64,000 nt of DNA. Origin: Olavius algarvensis Delta 4 endosymbiont (GTDB taxonomy: Bacteria; Desulfobacterota; Desulfobacteria; Desulfobacterales; CAJINA01). Shown here piece after piece: positions 40,658 to 49,530 of this stretch. The notes below the pieces were generated by a model. That model ran no database searches, was not told the origin of the DNA, and worked only from the letters and a program-made list of their open reading frames with translations. A program made the position numbers and the translations under genes. Position 1 is the stretch's first letter. Every line of letters begins with the position of its first letter. Location of the stretch: the NCBI GenBank assembly GCA_905176665.1, contig CAJINA010000072.1, forward strand, positions 40,139 to 104,138, written 5' to 3'.

Positions 40658-41251
40658 ATGCAGGCCAAAGTCGAAACGGAAAAACGTTTAAACCGCGTGT
40701 TACCGGAATACCAGTTCAGTGAGGTCCATGCCGTCGTGATACATGCGCCGCCTGAGGTTGTGTATGCCGCAATCAAGCAAGTGGATATGCGGGTCTCTCC
40801 AATTATCAGTGGGTTGCTTGCTCTCCGGATGCTGCCGCATTTGGTCGGAAGGCCCGAACTGCCGGACAAACCACTTTCGCTCAAGTTCGAAGATTTCACC
40901 AGGCTGGGGTTCATCCTGCTGACGGATGTCTATCCGGAAGAGATGATCCTCGGGTTGGCGGGACAGTTCTGGAAGCCGACCGCTCGGCTGCTCCGGATTG
41001 CCCCGGACAAGTTCAGGGGGTTTAACCGGCGGACCGTTTGTAAGGCCGCCTGGAACCTGAGAATAGAGCCGGATGGAGTGTCCCGGGTGCGGCTGACCAC
41101 CACGACACGCGTCTACTGCCCGACTACCCGGGTGCAGATTCTGTTCGCCTGTTACTGGGTCGTTATCCGACCGTTTTCCGGGCTGATTCGGCGGGTTATG
41201 CTCCGCTTGATTCGCAGGGCGGCTGAAAGACAGGGTATCATTTCTGGTTAA
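40658..41251 (+). CDS. SRPBCC-like hypothetical protein
   Basis: This is a 197-residue protein starting MQAKVETEKRLNRVLPEYQF, then SEVHAVVIHAPPEVVYAAIKQVDM. It has an alternating hydrophobic pattern and a WNLRIEPDGVSRVRLTTTTR stretch, consistent with a START/SRPBCC lipid-binding fold. The family is not firmly recognised. The C-terminus (VVIRPFSGLIRRVMLRLIRR) is strongly basic and may touch the membrane. The ATG at 40658 is preferred over a TTG at 40640; no clear ribosome-binding site is visible. Its stop overlaps the stop of the convergent MBL gene by 4 bp. Confidence 0.6.
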   Translation: MQAKVETEKRLNRVLPEYQFSEVHAVVIHAPPEVVYAAIKQVDMRVSPIISGLLALRMLPHLVGRPELPDKPLSLKFEDFTRLGFILLTDVYPEEMILGLAGQFWKPTARLLRIAPDKFRGFNRRTVCKAAWNLRIEPDGVSRVRLTTTTRVYCPTTRVQILFACYWVVIRPFSGLIRRVMLRLIRRAAERQGIISG

Positions 41252-42165
41252 AGTTCAACTTGCATGCCTTCGCGGGCAAAGAAAATTTCGGGCGACCCTG
41301 ATCCTCCGGACTGACAGTGCTGCTTGGCCAGGTCGTCCAGCTGTTCATCCGTGCGGACCGGTTCGTGGTGGAACAGGGCCGTGGACCGGATCTCCAGTTT
41401 CCGCGCCAGGGTAACGACATCTTCCAGGGCGCTGTGCCCCCACCCTTTCCGAGAGGTCTCATATTCCTGCCGCGTATACTGGGCATCATACACCAGCAGG
41501 CCCGCTCCCTTGACAAAGGCCTCCAGTTTTTCGTTTTGCTCCCGGGCCACCAATGCGCCCTCCGTGGCCATCGCCTCGTCATAGGGCGGGTCTTCCGGAT
41601 CGGTGCAAAAAAGATTCTGAAAGGGCTCTGTGTCGTAGGCCGTACAGAAGGTCTTGCCCTGATATTCGACCCGGTAACCCAGGCAGGCGATGGGATGGTT
41701 CAGGTATTTGGTGGTCACCTTGATACCGTCCTCCAGTTCGAGGCACTCTTCCTTTAGGCTGTGATAGGTTATATCGGCCGACAGTTCACTCTGCCGGATG
41801 GGAAAGTACTGGTAAGACAATTGACCTCCCACGATGTTGCGTAAAGAGTCATTTTCGAACGTAACCGGGCCGTAGATATTCAGCCTGGTGCCGGGAATGT
41901 AGATGGGGGCGAAAAAAGTAAAACCCAGGATGTGGTCCCAGTGGGTATGGGTCAGGAAAATATCCACCGCCAGGGGTCCGAGCGGCAGGTCCCGGGCCAC
42001 CAGTTCATTGCCCAGTTCCCGAATCCCCGAACCGGCATCGATTATGATGATGCGGTCGGTCCCTGGAAACCGGAGTTCGATACAGGCCGTATTGCCGCCG
42101 TATTTGCAGGTCGCCGGTCCCGGGCAGGGGATGGACCCGCGGACACCCCAAAATTTTACATGCAT
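41248..42165 (-). CDS. MBL-fold metallohydrolase
   Basis: This is a 305-residue protein beginning MHVKFWGVRGSIPCPGP, typical of MBL proteins related to phosphodiesterases and RNase Z-like hydrolases in signalling clusters. The HxHxDH motif is FLTHTHWDHILGF (about residues 71-83). Further ligands are in KYLNHPIACLGYR and the Asp of TAYDTEP, and a late His occurs in TALFHHEPVRTDE. The substrate is unknown; cyclic nucleotide or phosphodiester cleavage is plausible given the adenylate cyclase gene nearby. It starts 4 bp after the stop of the HDOD gene, indicating an operon. Confidence 0.85.
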   Translation of the reverse strand: MHVKFWGVRGSIPCPGPATCKYGGNTACIELRFPGTDRIIIIDAGSGIRELGNELVARDLPLGPLAVDIFLTHTHWDHILGFTFFAPIYIPGTRLNIYGPVTFENDSLRNIVGGQLSYQYFPIRQSELSADITYHSLKEECLELEDGIKVTTKYLNHPIACLGYRVEYQGKTFCTAYDTEPFQNLFCTDPEDPPYDEAMATEGALVAREQNEKLEAFVKGAGLLVYDAQYTRQEYETSRKGWGHSALEDVVTLARKLEIRSTALFHHEPVRTDEQLDDLAKQHCQSGGSGSPEIFFAREGMQVEL

Positions 42166-42169
42166 TGTT

Positions 42170-43063
42170 TTATCCTTGTGCGGTAACTTGTAAGAACGTC
42201 CTGGCTTTTTCCAATTCTGCAGTTACAGGCGCTTTCAATTCCTTGAATGTATCCAGGTCGATATCGATACGGCCGGCCAGGTTTTCAATCGCACTGCCGG
42301 TGAAAGATATTCGGTTCCAGTCCGCAATGGGCAGCATGTGCGCGATCATATCCGCCAATGTAATGATTGTCAGGAATTTTTTATTTTCAATTCCAGGATC
42401 ATCCGGGAAATGATGGTAATTCAGGGTGTCCGCTAAATTTAGGTTGAGGGTCCATTTTTCAGCGATTATGCCGCCCACCTGACAATGATTTACCCCGAAT
42501 AGATTTTGCTCCGCCACATAGAGCGGAATATTCTCGGTTTTTACAGCCTTCACTGCCGCCTGGTAATCCGCAGGGTAGCAACTATTGAGGGGTATTTTCC
42601 CCAGGTCGTGCAGCAGGCCGGCCACAAAGAACTCCTCGCTTTCATTGGCGGGGACACCCGTGGCAGCGGCGATCAATTTGGCAGAGACTCCCACGCAGAT
42701 CGAATGCGACCAGAATTCGTCGATAGTAAAGGCCCGAAAGGCATCCCGGTCCTTTATGACACCCATCACGGAAAGGCTGAGTGCCAGATTTTTGATGGTA
42801 TTGATGCCAAGCATGATGATGGCCCGGATCAGTGAAGTGACCTCGTTGACTAACGCGTAGTAGGCCGAATTGACCAGCTTGATCACCTGGCCGGTCAACA
42901 CTGGATCAAGCGATATGACCCGATTGAGATCATTAGGTGAAACAGCCGGGTTGTTGCAGGTTTCCATTACCTTGGTTACGGTTGTGGATAGGCTGGGCAT
43001 TTTGGAGATGTAGCGGTTTATCATTTTTAGTCGCTGTTCTGCAGTTTTATCCTTGCCTTTCAT
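42170..43063 (-). CDS. HDOD-domain signalling protein
   Basis: This is a 297-residue protein with an HDOD domain: YISKMPSLSTTVTKVMETC near the start, VNSAYYALVNEVTSLIRAII with the GIN loop, and EFFVAGLLHDLGKIPL preserving His-Asp as in HD domains. HDOD proteins usually act as non-enzymatic signalling modules in c-di-GMP, cAMP and motility pathways. ATG 43063 has GGAG upstream; the frame is open 23 more codons. It lies 4 bp before an MBL-fold gene and divergent from the class I adenylate cyclase gene 465 bp away. Confidence 0.88.
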   Translation of the reverse strand: MKGKDKTAEQRLKMINRYISKMPSLSTTVTKVMETCNNPAVSPNDLNRVISLDPVLTGQVIKLVNSAYYALVNEVTSLIRAIIMLGINTIKNLALSLSVMGVIKDRDAFRAFTIDEFWSHSICVGVSAKLIAAATGVPANESEEFFVAGLLHDLGKIPLNSCYPADYQAAVKAVKTENIPLYVAEQNLFGVNHCQVGGIIAEKWTLNLNLADTLNYHHFPDDPGIENKKFLTIITLADMIAHMLPIADWNRISFTGSAIENLAGRIDIDLDTFKELKAPVTAELEKARTFLQVTAQG

Positions 43064-43528
43064 GGAGTTTCTCCGGACTGGACGTGCCCTGGTTTGCGAA
43101 CCGGTCTGGCAACAAAAGGGTTGACGGAGCAAGATCCGTATCCCGGCCGCACCTTGATCCGGCGCCGCTTCGGTGAGTAAGTCAGCGCCCCTTCTTTAGG
43201 TTGCTTGTAATCGTAACATAACGAAATTATAGAACCATTCCAATATAGACGAATGGTTTTAAGTGTCAAATGAAAATTAAGACAAGTTCAACCCTGTTCT
43301 CCAGGCATGCTACGGGCAACTACTAAGGGTTGCCATTGCAGCCACCTGGCGATAAAATTATTCATACTTCCCGGATATTGGCCGATATATGGGGCGTAGC
43401 CCCGGGTGATGGCGTTAAGTGTGACACCCTGGATTTGCGGCTGCGGTACCATCTGAAAATCACCGTGCAGCTAAAGCGGGTTTCATGAAAAGCAGGTTGC
43501 CGGGGGGAATTTCGACAGGAGCAGGGCT
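43064..43528. other. Intergenic region between divergent HDOD and adenylate cyclase genes
   Basis: No supported gene. The region should contain both divergent promoters. It includes short direct and inverted GC-rich stretches (AAGGGTTGCCATTGCAGCC, GGGGCGTAGCCCC) but no R-family core. CAGGAGCAGGGCT just upstream of 43529 is the adenylate cyclase ribosome-binding site. Confidence 0.4.
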
Positions 43529-45499
43529 ATGCGGTTAAAAAAACTGATTAAGAAAAAACCCAGGACACCTGCCCGCAAACCTACCCAGTCAGATGTCGAC
43601 CAAAAAAGCCTCAAGCCGATTCAAAGTGCCTTAACCCGCAATAAAAAGAGCTTTGTGGCCTACAACAATTTCCGCAAAGAACTGTTCGCTGAATTGGCGC
43701 CTGCTGACAGTACGACCATTTTATTCCTGCTGCCCTGGCTGATCAGTGTCAATCATCCCCAGTGCCCGGGATATATCGCCGACCAGAAACGGCCATTCAG
43801 GGTTTACGGGGTTGAAAGCCTCAAGGGCATCCGCAGCCTGGAAAAGGATTTCAAGAAGCGCTTTGACATCAAAAAGCGCGACTCCCTGCTCACGCACACG
43901 CAGGATACTTACGTGATACCGGGTATCTACACCATTGGCAGCGTGGGCAGCGTCAGCCAGACATCCGGCTCGGATTGCGACATGTGGGTGTGCATCGATC
44001 GTAACCAGTTCGATAAAACCGCCTGGCGCCAGTTGAATCAGAAGATCAATCTGATCAAGGACTGGATGGATATAAATTGCAAGATGCCGGTTTTCTTTTT
44101 CATTTCCGACATCACCGCCATCCGGGAATGCCGGTTCGGCAGCGTGGATGAGGAGAGCAGCGGCAGCACCCAGCAAAAGGTTCTCAAGGAAGAGTTCTAC
44201 CGCACCTGCACGGTGATCTGCGGCAAGATTCCCCTCTGGTGGCTCTGTTATCATCCCGACCTGCCGGTCGACTATCACGCTGCCCTGGCAGTCATTCAGG
44301 ACGAAGATTTCGGCGAATACGACCTGGTCGATTTCGGCGATATAGAGCGCATTGAAAAAAACGAGTATTTCGGTGCGGCGCTGTGGCAGTTTAAGAAATC
44401 ACTATCCCGACCCCTGAAGTCGATTATCAAAATGAGTCTTTTGAAAATGCTGCTCGACGCACCCGATGAGAGCCTGATGTGTCATCGCTTCCGGGAGCAG
44501 GTTTTGACTGCCAGAGATGGAAATTTCCCGGACTTCAGCATCTTCACCATGGAATCAATAGCTGCCGATTATAAGGAAAACAGGCCGGAGTTATTGAAAT
44601 TCCTAATAGAGTGCCTCTATATCCGGTGTGAATATAATCCCTACAATCGCAACCAACCCCTTAAAAACAAACTGGCCGGTCCCTTTTTCAAGCCCTTCAA
44701 GATATCCAATGAGCGCCAGATGGCGCTGCGTAAATCCGACCTCTGGAAGTTCAGTCAGCAGGTTGAATTGGGAGACAACCTCTTCAAGCTGATGATAGAG
44801 CTTTACCGGGAAATCTCAGCCAGTCAGAAGGGTATCCAGGGCGAAAGCAACAAGCGGGACCTGACCATCCTCGGGCGCAAAACCGCCGCGTTCTACGCCA
44901 AAAAGAGATACAAGGTGCCGATCTTGCAAAAGCCCACCGGCAACCTCAATGTTTCCAACCCGAGCTTGAGTCTGCGTGACAACAAGTGGTTCGTATTTTC
45001 CGGCAAGGACACCTCCCGGCCCCTGTGCAGCAGCCCTGAGATCACCTATAATATCGCTTTCATTGTCTGGAACGGCCTTTTCAACCCGGGCCAGATCGGT
45101 ATGGTTCCCAATATGTCCGATATTACCCTGCGCGAAATCGTCAACCTGGGGATCCGCATAGAACGGATATTCGAAACATATGAGATGGCGGAGATCGATT
45201 ATGCCGGGTACCTGAGCAGTGAATACGTTGAAAAATTGTTCGTGATCGCCGGTCTGGAGAAGACTCCCTGGTTCAAGGAAAAACTGGACCTGCGGGTGGT
45301 ATATATGAATTGCTGGGGTGAGCTTTTTGCCCGGCATTTCAGGTCCCACAGCGCCTTTGAGAAATTTATCATCGAATCCCGCACGGAAAACCCCCGGCTG
45401 CAGGTCCGATTTTATGTTCGCCGGAGCAATACAACCTATGAAAAGATCATTGAGCGAGCCAAGATGATTCTTAAACCAACAATAGATCCAGAGAGTTAG
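43529..45499 (+). CDS. cyaA: Class I adenylate cyclase
   Basis: This is a 656-residue protein of the enterobacterial-type (class I) cyclase family. The nucleotidyltransferase-like motif GSVGSVSQTSGSDCDMWV is at residues 137-154 with Asp149 and Asp151. Other conserved blocks are NCKMPVFFFISDI, GKIPLWWLCYHPD, DFGDIERIEKNEYFGAALWQ and KSIIKMSLLKMLLD. It makes cAMP from ATP in the cytoplasm. It is shorter than E. coli CyaA (848 residues), lacking most of the glucose-regulated C-terminal part, and has a basic N-terminal extension. The TAG stop begins repeat R10. TPR, PP2C and kinase genes follow on the same strand. Confidence 0.92.
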   Translation: MRLKKLIKKKPRTPARKPTQSDVDQKSLKPIQSALTRNKKSFVAYNNFRKELFAELAPADSTTILFLLPWLISVNHPQCPGYIADQKRPFRVYGVESLKGIRSLEKDFKKRFDIKKRDSLLTHTQDTYVIPGIYTIGSVGSVSQTSGSDCDMWVCIDRNQFDKTAWRQLNQKINLIKDWMDINCKMPVFFFISDITAIRECRFGSVDEESSGSTQQKVLKEEFYRTCTVICGKIPLWWLCYHPDLPVDYHAALAVIQDEDFGEYDLVDFGDIERIEKNEYFGAALWQFKKSLSRPLKSIIKMSLLKMLLDAPDESLMCHRFREQVLTARDGNFPDFSIFTMESIAADYKENRPELLKFLIECLYIRCEYNPYNRNQPLKNKLAGPFFKPFKISNERQMALRKSDLWKFSQQVELGDNLFKLMIELYREISASQKGIQGESNKRDLTILGRKTAAFYAKKRYKVPILQKPTGNLNVSNPSLSLRDNKWFVFSGKDTSRPLCSSPEITYNIAFIVWNGLFNPGQIGMVPNMSDITLREIVNLGIRIERIFETYEMAEIDYAGYLSSEYVEKLFVIAGLEKTPWFKEKLDLRVVYMNCWGELFARHFRSHSAFEKFIIESRTENPRLQVRFYVRRSNTTYEKIIERAKMILKPTIDPES

Positions 45500-45764
45500 G
45501 GGCTGTTTCTAAATTGTTTTTTGGCCCAATTTCGGTGTTGGGCGTTCGGTTTCGGAACGGAGTGCCGGTTTTCAAGCCGTCAGGCGCAACCTTTAGCGCT
45601 ATCTTCGAAATTCGTGAGTATTTACCACGCAAGGCATTGGCTACGCGGGTACCTCCGGTTGTGACCCACATTTAAGGAATAGATGCGCGGGAAGTCCCGC
45701 AACGCGGGGAAACCTCACGCCCGCCGCACCTTGACCCAAAATCCTTACTTAGAAACAGCCCCTA
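45497..45764. repeat. R-family palindromic repeat, copy R10
   Basis: Arms TAGGGGCTGTTTCTAA (from 45497) and TTAGAAACAGCCCCTA (to 45764) are perfectly complementary over 16 bp. The left arm starts with the cyaA stop codon. The core is TTCGAAATTCGTGAGTATTTACC; the interior contains AAGGCATTGGCTACGCGGG and GCGGGAAGTCCCGC, reverse complements of R4 and R7 blocks. Confidence 0.88.
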
Positions 45765-46002
45765 TGATATGCCCACGGCCGGCCGAGATTTCAGGCCGGC
45801 CCCGAATGCCCCGCCGTCGGCAAATCGCGGCAGCTTTCCGAGACCCTCGAATATAAAAGATTATAGGAGATATCCGACCCTCAGCCTTTGACTATAGAGG
45901 CCGGCCTGATGGGGACAACACCTGTTGCAATGCATCCGAAATTATGAAATATCCTATGCATGCCGAAATCGGCCATGCTGATTATGCCTGCGGGAGAAAG
46001 AT

Positions 46003-46518
46003 ATGAAAAAACAAATCTTGTTGGGCGTTGGGTTGCTTGTTTTTTTCGGGCTTTTATGCGGTCCAGCCGCAGCCGGTAGCAATACTCTGGAGGAGGCCCG
46101 GTCTCTTTTCAAAGATCGTCGTTATGACAAGGTCATTGCCCTGGTTAAAAAAGAGTCCCGCAATCAGGGTGAAAATGCCGATATGTTGGTATTGATGGCG
46201 GACAGCTATCTGGCCCAGGGGAACCAGGGCAAGGCCGAGAAGTATTACCGGCGAGCGCTGGATTTGAACCCGGACAACATAGACGGCAGCCTAAGCCTGG
46301 CCATGCTGCTGGTCGCATTGCGGGAAAGAAACGAGGCGATGGCCTTGATCAACAGGGTGTTGGCGAAAAACCCCAACCACGCCAAGGGCCACTATTGTTT
46401 GGGGATGACCTACAACGCGCGGGCAGACATAAACGACGCCTTTGCGCAATACAAGATTCTAAAAAAGCTCGATGAAGAACTGGCCAGAGAGCTTTACAAT
46501 GCCATATTTTCAAAATAA
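46003..46518 (+). CDS. Exported TPR-repeat protein
   Basis: This is a 171-residue protein with a signal peptide (LLGVGLLVFFGLLCGPAAA) followed by about three tetratricopeptide repeats: LEEARSLFKDRRYDKVIALV, ADSYLAQGNQGKAEKYYRRALDLNPDN and AMALINRVLAKNPNHAKGHYCLG. TPRs mediate protein-protein contacts; here they would be periplasmic or membrane-linked. GGGAGAAAGAT precedes the ATG. It is followed 21 bp later by the PP2C gene, so it probably belongs to the phosphatase-kinase unit. Confidence 0.85.
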   Translation: MKKQILLGVGLLVFFGLLCGPAAAGSNTLEEARSLFKDRRYDKVIALVKKESRNQGENADMLVLMADSYLAQGNQGKAEKYYRRALDLNPDNIDGSLSLAMLLVALRERNEAMALINRVLAKNPNHAKGHYCLGMTYNARADINDAFAQYKILKKLDEELARELYNAIFSK

Positions 46519-46539
46519 CCGGCCGGCTGGCCAATCGGC

Positions 46540-47355
46540 ATGTTAAAGGGCCCGCCCAAGGGCGGTAGGATCATCGGGAAGGGGATGCGTGCCAACGCTA
46601 TGGATTTAAAAGTTTATTGTGCAATGGATGTAGGGCCGCGTGACAATCAGGAGGATTGCATCCTTGTCCAGGGACAAACTATCCAGGACCGGCGGATAGA
46701 AGAAAGCCGTAATTTTAAGGCGGACACATTTGAGATCCTGGCCATCTGTGACGGCATGGGCGGGTTGGCTGCCGGTGAGCGTGCCAGTCGTTATGTCTGT
46801 GACCGCCTGGGGGGCCTGGGGGCCGCCGACCGGCCGCCCGAAGATATCCGGGCGGCTCTGGATAAGATCCAGCTATCCATGGAGCATGATTTCCAGGATG
46901 AGTGCGGCACGACCGTGGCCGGCCTGATCGCCGGCCCTGCGGGACATCTGGTGTTTAATCTTGGGGACAGCCGGGTTTATAAGGTCACGGGCGGAAAAAT
47001 TGAACGCCGGTCCCTCGATCATTCAATCGTGCAGGTCTTGCTGGATGAAGGCAAGATTACGGAGCGGGAAGCATTTGAACATCCTTACCGGAATTTAATC
47101 ACCGCCGGTATGGGCCCCGCTTTTGCCTACAAGTGGAACACGGATACCATTCATCTGCAGGTGGAGTCTCAGGCCAGCGAGCCGGTGGTGTATCTTATCT
47201 GCAGTGACGGGGTCTGTGATGTGCTGACTGACCGTGAAATCATGGACGTGCTGGGAGACAACCCGGTGTCCAACGGACCTGTTCTGCTGGAACAGGTGAA
47301 AGCCGTATTCATGAAGGATAATACCAGTTTTATAATCGCGGAGATCATCCCCTGA
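46540..47355 (+). CDS. PP2C-family serine/threonine phosphatase
   Basis: This is a protein of up to 271 residues. All PP2C metal and phosphate motifs are visible: MDVGPRDNQEDC, ILAICDGMGGLAAGE, CGTTVAGLIAG, NLGDSRVYKV, DHSIVQVLLDEGKIT, LICSDGVCD and KDNTSFIIAEI. It removes phosphate from Ser/Thr residues, probably reversing the kinase encoded immediately downstream (1 bp gap). The start is uncertain: ATGs at 46540, 46585 (GGGAAGGGG just before it) and 46600 all precede the conserved domain, which begins at LKVYCAMDVG. Confidence 0.9.
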   Translation: MLKGPPKGGRIIGKGMRANAMDLKVYCAMDVGPRDNQEDCILVQGQTIQDRRIEESRNFKADTFEILAICDGMGGLAAGERASRYVCDRLGGLGAADRPPEDIRAALDKIQLSMEHDFQDECGTTVAGLIAGPAGHLVFNLGDSRVYKVTGGKIERRSLDHSIVQVLLDEGKITEREAFEHPYRNLITAGMGPAFAYKWNTDTIHLQVESQASEPVVYLICSDGVCDVLTDREIMDVLGDNPVSNGPVLLEQVKAVFMKDNTSFIIAEIIP

Positions 47356-47356
47356 C

Positions 47357-49006
47357 ATGGAAGAGATCGTACATCAATGTCTCCCGGCCTACACCGTAGA
47401 TGAAAAAATCGGCAAGGGCGTTTATGGCAGTGTTTTCAGGGTACATGATGATTTCAAACAGCGTGCCGTCAAGATTGTACCCATTACGGTCGAGCGGTCA
47501 CTGTCCTGCTCGACCGAAGAGAAGCTGGATACGCGGGTTTCCCAGGATTTTCACGCCGTGCGGGAGTATTACGAGAAGATCAAGGGTCCGGGCGTGGTGG
47601 AGATCCATGATTTCTTCCTGGTGGACAAACCGGTCAGCCAGAGCAATGCCCGGGCTTACCTGGTGATTCTGATGCAATTGTGCCGGTCCAACCTGTTGGA
47701 TTACGTGATCGACCATCACCCGTTGTCGGTCGATAAAGCGTGTGGGCTGATGCATTCGCTGGCCACCGTTTTAAACCGGCTGTGTATCGATACCGAGGGG
47801 ATTTTCCTTTTGACGGATTTAAAGCCGTCCAACCTGTTGATCAGCAGCGACGAAAAGGTGTTGATCGGCGATCTGGGCGGGCTCAAACGGTTGAGCAGCG
47901 CCTCCACTTCGGCCGGCGCCCAGTTTTCGCCCAACTGGTCGTCCCCGGAATTCATTCTGCAGGGGGCCCGACCGGAGGTGCCCGCGGTGGTGTTTTCGTT
48001 CGGCATGGTAAGTTATTTCATCTTGGAAGGCCACCTGCCATATGAGGATGAAGACTTTGCCGGACGTTTCCGGCAGATCAAATCGGACGGGGTTACCTTT
48101 TCCAGGAACGATCTGCCGGACAACATTCGCTACATCATCGAGCAGTGTGTCCAGTTCGATGTGCGCAAGCGCCCGTTGAATTTCGCCGAGATTCTGGAAA
48201 TCCTGGAATCTGCGGAAATTCCGGTTAGAACACCGCCGGTTTCCATGTCTATCGGCAATCGGGGAGAGCTGTCCACTGAGCGGGAGGATGCCGGGTCGCG
48301 TTCATCCCAAACGACCTCAAAAGAGCCTTATCGTCCTGGTCAGGAGTGGCGCGAGCCGATTGCCGGCATCGAGTTCGTATGGATACCCGGGCGCCCGGCG
48401 GATGCTTCCGCGAGCCGGGAAGACCCCCTGGCCGGTTTCTGGATGGGCCGTTACCCGGTGACCCAGGGACAGTGGCAGCGGGTGATGGGACAAAACCCGT
48501 CCCACTTCACCCTGGGCCGCAGTTATCCCGTTGAGGGCGTGGCCTGGGGTGAGGCCCTTGATTTTGCCCGGCGGCTGGCCGGTATGAATAAGAACCGGTT
48601 TCTCTTTTGCCTGCCGACCGAATCGCAGTGGGAACACGCGGCCTGTTGGGGCAGCGCCCCGGAGACCTTCGCAACCGGGCATGTGGATCATTTGGCCTGG
48701 CATGACGGCAACAGCGGCCTTTCCACCCAGCCGGTCGGCCAGAAGCGACCTACCGGCCTGGGATTGTACGATATGCTGGGCAATGTCATGGAGTGGTGCG
48801 GTGAAGGCAGTGCCGAACAGATTTATCAGAACGACCGGCGGCATGGATCGGCCTATGATGAGGTTGGCCGCAAGCAGGCCGGTCGTGGGGGCAGTTGGAA
48901 ATCGGGCCGCCATGAGTGCCGCCCCGATTTTCGCAAGCTGTTTCCCCGGCAGCTGGGATACGCGAACCTGGGTTTTCGGATCATTCGCGTCTTGAATTCA
49001 TTGTGA
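47357..49006 (+). CDS. Serine/threonine protein kinase fused to an FGE-sulfatase (SUMF1-like) domain
   Basis: This is a 549-residue protein. The kinase domain (about 12-285) has the glycine loop GKGVYGSVFRVHD, Lys39 in RAVKIV, catalytic loop LLTDLKPSNLLIS (Asp154, Asn159) and IGDLGG in place of DFG. The HRD Arg is Thr, so it is a non-RD kinase. After a linker, residues ~335-549 form a formylglycine-generating-enzyme-like domain: FVWIPG, GFWMGRYPVTQGQWQRVMG, LPTESQWEHAA, LYDMLGNVMEWC, GRGGSW and a final GFRI. Without the FGE copper cysteines this domain is probably a binding module. The gene starts 1 bp after the PP2C stop; the phosphatase-kinase pairing resembles PppA/PpkA systems. Confidence 0.9.
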   Translation: MEEIVHQCLPAYTVDEKIGKGVYGSVFRVHDDFKQRAVKIVPITVERSLSCSTEEKLDTRVSQDFHAVREYYEKIKGPGVVEIHDFFLVDKPVSQSNARAYLVILMQLCRSNLLDYVIDHHPLSVDKACGLMHSLATVLNRLCIDTEGIFLLTDLKPSNLLISSDEKVLIGDLGGLKRLSSASTSAGAQFSPNWSSPEFILQGARPEVPAVVFSFGMVSYFILEGHLPYEDEDFAGRFRQIKSDGVTFSRNDLPDNIRYIIEQCVQFDVRKRPLNFAEILEILESAEIPVRTPPVSMSIGNRGELSTEREDAGSRSSQTTSKEPYRPGQEWREPIAGIEFVWIPGRPADASASREDPLAGFWMGRYPVTQGQWQRVMGQNPSHFTLGRSYPVEGVAWGEALDFARRLAGMNKNRFLFCLPTESQWEHAACWGSAPETFATGHVDHLAWHDGNSGLSTQPVGQKRPTGLGLYDMLGNVMEWCGEGSAEQIYQNDRRHGSAYDEVGRKQAGRGGSWKSGRHECRPDFRKLFPRQLGYANLGFRIIRVLNSL

Positions 49007-49525
49007 AAAAACGGCCTCATATCATTCTGCGCCGGTGCCCGGATTTCAATGCCGATCGGATTACGGGCATCATCCAGGAGACGGTTCAACAACCCGGCAG
49101 TCAGATAGCCGGCAAGGTTTTCATCAAGCCCAACGTGGTGAGCGCCAGCCGGCGCTACATCCACAATTCCTATACGGTCCCGGATGTGACCGAAGACCTG
49201 GTCAGCGTCGTCCGGTAGACCGGTGCGTTGAAAAAGGCCCGCAAAGGCGCTATTGTGACTGGCATATCTGGCAGGGATGTCATCATGCCGGACGGCCCGA
49301 TGTTGCTGATCTGCACCTGTACCCGGGTTGAAGGCCGGCTGGCGGCGGCGCGGGGCGGCTAGATAAAAGCTGCCCCAGGGGGCCGGTGGTCTCTTGATCA
49401 AGGTCCCCCTGCTCTTTAAAGTTCCCAGTCCCTTGCTGGATCCGTGGGACGCAACCGTGCTTGTTCTCGATCCGGCGGCCAAGAGGGGGCACACCTTGAA
49501 AAACCATTACTTAACAATGGCTTAA
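49003..49525 (+). pseudogene. DUF362-like gene remnant interrupted by an in-frame TAG
   Basis: The frame starts at a GTG overlapping the kinase stop by 4 bp (GTGA) and encodes KKRPHIILRRCPDF, then GKVFIKPNVVSASRRYIHNS and YTVPDVTEDLVSVVR, the N-terminal signature of DUF362 proteins. A TAG at 49216-49218 stops it after 71 residues. The frame reopens (GALKKARKGAIVTGISGRDV) but loses resemblance. A third frame near 49390-49525 encodes LLIKVPLLFKVPSPLLDPWD. The gene looks decayed by a nonsense codon plus deletions. Confidence 0.6.
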
Positions 49526-49530
49526 GTCCT

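Noticed and set aside
43064..43528. CRP-type site (TGTGA-N6-TCACA) upstream of the adenylate cyclase gene
   Set aside because: Only a half-site (AGTGTGACAC near 43419) is visible, with no matching second half.
2738..45764. CRISPR array or spaced direct repeats
   Set aside because: Copies are kilobases apart, palindromic over their full length, vary in size and sit in different orientations; there are no cas genes.
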